Shown piece by piece: positions 61,605 through 64,000 of a stretch of DNA of 64,000 nt. The stretch comes from CAVROP01 sp050008495 (lineage in GTDB: Bacteria > Acidobacteriota > Terriglobia > UBA7540), in contig JBEKMN010000014.1 in NCBI GenBank assembly GCA_050008495.1, positions 1-64,000 of the forward strand. Direction: 5' to 3'. The number at the start of each line of letters is the position of its first letter. Position 1 is the first letter of the stretch. Below the pieces are notes generated by a model. The model did no database searches, had not been told where the DNA came from, and was given only the letters and a program-made list of their open reading frames with translations. Both the position numbers and the translations under genes were made by a program.

Positions 61605-64000
61605 ATGCAAGACTCCAGCCGCTACATCATCGGCATTGATCTGGGCACGACAAACTCGGTTGTTGCCTACCTCGATAAGCAGGAAGCATCAGCGATTCAG
61701 GTATTCCAGGTGCCGCAACTGGTGGCGGAGGGTGAGGTTCGCTCGCTGCCCACGTTGCCCTCGTTTCTCTATTTCCCCAGCGAACAGGATTTGTCCGCAG
61801 GAAGCATGAAGCTCCCCTGGGAAGAGCGGCCGGAATCCGTGGCCGGTGTATTGGCGCGCGAGCAAGGCGCACTCCTGCCGGGGCGCCAGGTCTCTTCCGC
61901 CAAATCCTGGCTCTGCCATGAAGCCGTGGATCGCCGGGCCAAGCTTCTGCCGTGGGGAGCCGAGCCTCCGGAACCGATGGTTTCGCCCGTGGAAGCCTCG
62001 GCCCGTTATCTCACCCATCTGCGCAATGCGTGGAATCATTCCTCCGCAGCCGCATCGCCCGGCGCCGAGATGCGATTCGAGAATCAGGAAATCGTTTTGA
62101 CGGTCCCGGCTTCGTTCGACGAAGAGGCGCGCGAGTTAACGGTGGAGGCTGCGCACCTGGCGGGACTTGAAAAGCTGACTTTACTCGAAGAACCGTTGGC
62201 GGCTTTCTACGCCTGGATCGCCGCTCATCAAGACGCGCTAAATATGGCGCCCGCGCTGCGCCGGGCGGGAAGACGCCCACGCAGTTCTCCCGCGGGAAAG
62301 ATCGAGCTTAAGGACGGTGAGCTGGTTTTGATTTGTGATGTTGGAGGCGGCACCTCTGATTTCAGTTTGATTCGAGTTCGCTTCGCCAACCAACAAGTGC
62401 AGTTCGAGCGCATCGCGATTGGCGAGCATCTGCTATTGGGAGGAGACAACCTCGATCTGGCGCTGGCACGGCGCGTCGAGGAGAAACTCCATGCTCCGAC
62501 GCTCAGCCTCCGCCAGCGCCACGCGCTCAGACGGACCTGCTGCGCCGCTAAGGAGCGGCTGCTCAGTGACCCGGCTCTGGACCGCCTTCCGATCAGTGTC
62601 CTGGGCAGCGGACGAGCGCTCGTCGGCGGGACGCTCACTTCTGAGCTGACTCGGGACGAGGTGGTGGAAGTTCTGACCGGCGGTTTCCTTCCCCAAACCG
62701 CTCCTGACAACGTGCCCGCTCATGACCGGCGTTTTGGTCTACGCGAACTGGGTTTGCCCTACGCGACCGAACCGGCGATCACCAAGCATCTGGCCGCGTT
62801 CCTTGTAGGCGCACGCCATGGCGTCCCCCCACAGGAAGGCGATTCAGCACCCACGCCGATGATCCGTCCGGATGCCATCCTGTTCAACGGCGGTTTCTTT
62901 GCTCCGGGCGTCACTCGGGAGAAGATCGTCGACGCAGTCGTGGGCTGGTTCAGCGGCAGCAACGCCTGGCGCCCGAAAATCCTTGGCAACCACACCCCGG
63001 AGAGCGCCGTGGCCATAGGTGCTGCGTACTATGGCCGGGTGCGGCGGGGCGGTGGCCTGCGCATCAGGGCGGGCAGCGCAAGAACCTACTACATCCGCGT
63101 GCAATCGGAAGGCGCCCAGGACCACGCGCCCCAAGCCGTCTGCGTGCTGCCCTCCGGGGTCGAAGAAGGCACCACTTTGCCGCTGCCGAATCGTGAGTTT
63201 GCAGTCCTCACCAATCGCCCGGTCACGTTCACGCTCTACAGTTCGACCACGCGTCATGACGAGCACGGCGAAGTCGCTCTTCTCGACGCAAACCAGGTCC
63301 ACCGCCACGCGCCGCTGGTCACCCTGTTGCGCTATGGAAAGAAGTCGCGCCAGATCGAATTAGGCGTGCAGCTCACCGCCAGCTTCACGGAGGTGGGAAC
63401 TCTCGAACTCTGGTGCGAGTCGCTTAAGACGCAGCACCGCTGGCGCTTGCAGTTCGAGCTGCGCGGCAACGAAGCCCAGCCTGAAGAGGCTGCCGCGACG
63501 CCTTCGCAGGCGCCTCCACCCATCCCCACCCAGACGGTAGAGGCCGCGGCGAAACTGATTCGGGAGGTCTTCGGTTCAGCACATGAGGCGCACGGGCAAG
63601 ATGCCCGCGCCACAGCAGGGGGGACTCCTCCGCCACAACCCGAAACGATCGTGAGCAAACTCGAAGCCACCCTCGGCCACAGCAAAGACTCCTGGCCCAT
63701 GGCCACGATCCGTTCGCTCTGCGATGTTCTCGCCGAGGTTGCCGGCGGGCGCGCCAAGAGCCGCCGGCACGAAGCTCGCTGGCTCAATCTGTTTGGCTTT
63801 TGCCTGCGGCCCGGCTTCGGCGCCTTGTTGGATGATTGGCGGATCAACCAGGCGCGCCGGGTTTACCTTGCGGGGCCGTCGTTTCCCAATGATCCTCAAT
63901 GCCAGGTTGAGTGGCTGGTGCTTTGGCGCCGGGTGGCAGGCGGGCTTAACGCCGGTCAGCAGCGCGAACTGTACCAGAAGTACGGAGCCCTGTTGGGAAT
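61605..64000 (+). CDS. Hsp70 family protein with DUF3731 C-terminal domain (runs off right edge)
   Basis: 798 visible residues. The ATPase part has SSRYIIGIDLGTTNSVVAYL, LVLICDVGGGTSDFSLIRVR, HLLLGGDNLDLALARRVEEK and DAILFNGGFFAPGVTREKIV. A beta domain follows (EGTTLPLPNREFAVLTNRPV). From about residue 680 a DUF3731 domain begins: LEATLGHSKDSWPMATIRSL CDVLAEVAGGRAKSRRHEAR WLNLFGFCLRPGFGALLDDW. Between them a Pro/Ala linker contains HGQDARATAGGTPPPQ, encoded by the dispersed GC-rich repeat. Its pairing with the previous gene and DUF2760 is conserved in many proteobacteria and acidobacteria. The stop codon lies outside the window. Confidence 0.93.
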   Translation, partial: MQDSSRYIIGIDLGTTNSVVAYLDKQEASAIQVFQVPQLVAEGEVRSLPTLPSFLYFPSEQDLSAGSMKLPWEERPESVAGVLAREQGALLPGRQVSSAKSWLCHEAVDRRAKLLPWGAEPPEPMVSPVEASARYLTHLRNAWNHSSAAASPGAEMRFENQEIVLTVPASFDEEARELTVEAAHLAGLEKLTLLEEPLAAFYAWIAAHQDALNMAPALRRAGRRPRSSPAGKIELKDGELVLICDVGGGTSDFSLIRVRFANQQVQFERIAIGEHLLLGGDNLDLALARRVEEKLHAPTLSLRQRHALRRTCCAAKERLLSDPALDRLPISVLGSGRALVGGTLTSELTRDEVVEVLTGGFLPQTAPDNVPAHDRRFGLRELGLPYATEPAITKHLAAFLVGARHGVPPQEGDSAPTPMIRPDAILFNGGFFAPGVTREKIVDAVVGWFSGSNAWRPKILGNHTPESAVAIGAAYYGRVRRGGGLRIRAGSARTYYIRVQSEGAQDHAPQAVCVLPSGVEEGTTLPLPNREFAVLTNRPVTFTLYSSTTRHDEHGEVALLDANQVHRHAPLVTLLRYGKKSRQIELGVQLTASFTEVGTLELWCESLKTQHRWRLQFELRGNEAQPEEAAATPSQAPPPIPTQTVEAAAKLIREVFGSAHEAHGQDARATAGGTPPPQPETIVSKLEATLGHSKDSWPMATIRSLCDVLAEVAGGRAKSRRHEARWLNLFGFCLRPGFGALLDDWRINQARRVYLAGPSFPNDPQCQVEWLVLWRRVAGGLNAGQQRELYQKYGALLG
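63585..63617. repeat. Fragment of the GC-rich dispersed repeat inside the second Hsp70 gene
   Basis: GCGCACGGGCAAGATGCCCG followed by CGCCACAGCAGG, matching part of 13976-14070 and lying in the Hsp70 reading frame. Confidence 0.75.

Overview
The window looks like the chromosome of an uncultivated or little-studied member of the Acidobacteriota. GC content is high. It carries four ADOP-type MacB/FtsX permeases paired with PadR regulators, a TIGR03435-type (Soli_usitat) secreted protein and a TIGR03436-type VWA protein. All three are families known mainly from Acidobacteria. No rRNA or tRNA gene was seen, and no complete IS element or CRISPR array.

Layout: 0-3.4 kb is a toxin-antitoxin island with a Phd/YefM antitoxin cut by the window edge, BrnT plus antitoxin, a RelB/ParE-like pair, an AbrB/small ORF/broken PIN operon, and HigBA. 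Next come a dispersed promoter-bearing element (3.6-3.85 kb), a ThiF/MoeB E1-like enzyme and pcm. A stand-alone transcription unit at 5.89-6.15 kb has a promoter, a 17-nt match to the anti-Shine-Dalgarno complement, nested stems and a terminator. A Nudix/M20 peptidase pair, a fused aroDE and trpE follow. From 11.7 to 16.9 kb there is a repeat-rich stretch with a second copy of the dispersed element, the Soli_usitat protein and a GH78-like rhamnosidase. From 16.9 to 25.5 kb lie three tandem ADOP permeases behind a padR. A second padR/ADOP pair is at 33.7-36.8 kb.

From 27.1 to 33.6 kb a plus-strand cluster carries a SIS sugar isomerase, a PfkB kinase, an amidohydrolase, a YjbQ protein and a cysteine-synthase-like enzyme, followed by a glycoside hydrolase. 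After it come VapBC, asnS, a TIM-barrel isomerase coupled to a gamma-glutamyltransferase, a LOG-family protein, an NagX-like membrane acyltransferase, an odd lipoprotein methyltransferase, an FGGY kinase, the VWA protein, a Gfo/Idh/MocA oxidoreductase, a class III aminotransferase, thyX and rpmE. At 54-58 kb there is a signalling block: a broken NarL-type response regulator with its kinase, a PAS-GGDEF cyclase and an HD-GYP protein. The window closes with a DUF2760/Hsp70/Hsp70-DUF3731 operon that runs off the right edge.

Intergenic DNA is filled with at least ten families of short palindromic or tandem repeats. Two copies of one family lie in frame inside coding genes. Most toxin-antitoxin operons have a 17-bp-spaced sigma70-like promoter placed so close to the first start codon that leaderless or near-leaderless mRNAs are predicted. 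All functions are inferred from protein motifs read by eye. Promoters and RNA folds were hand-derived and have not been tested by computation.
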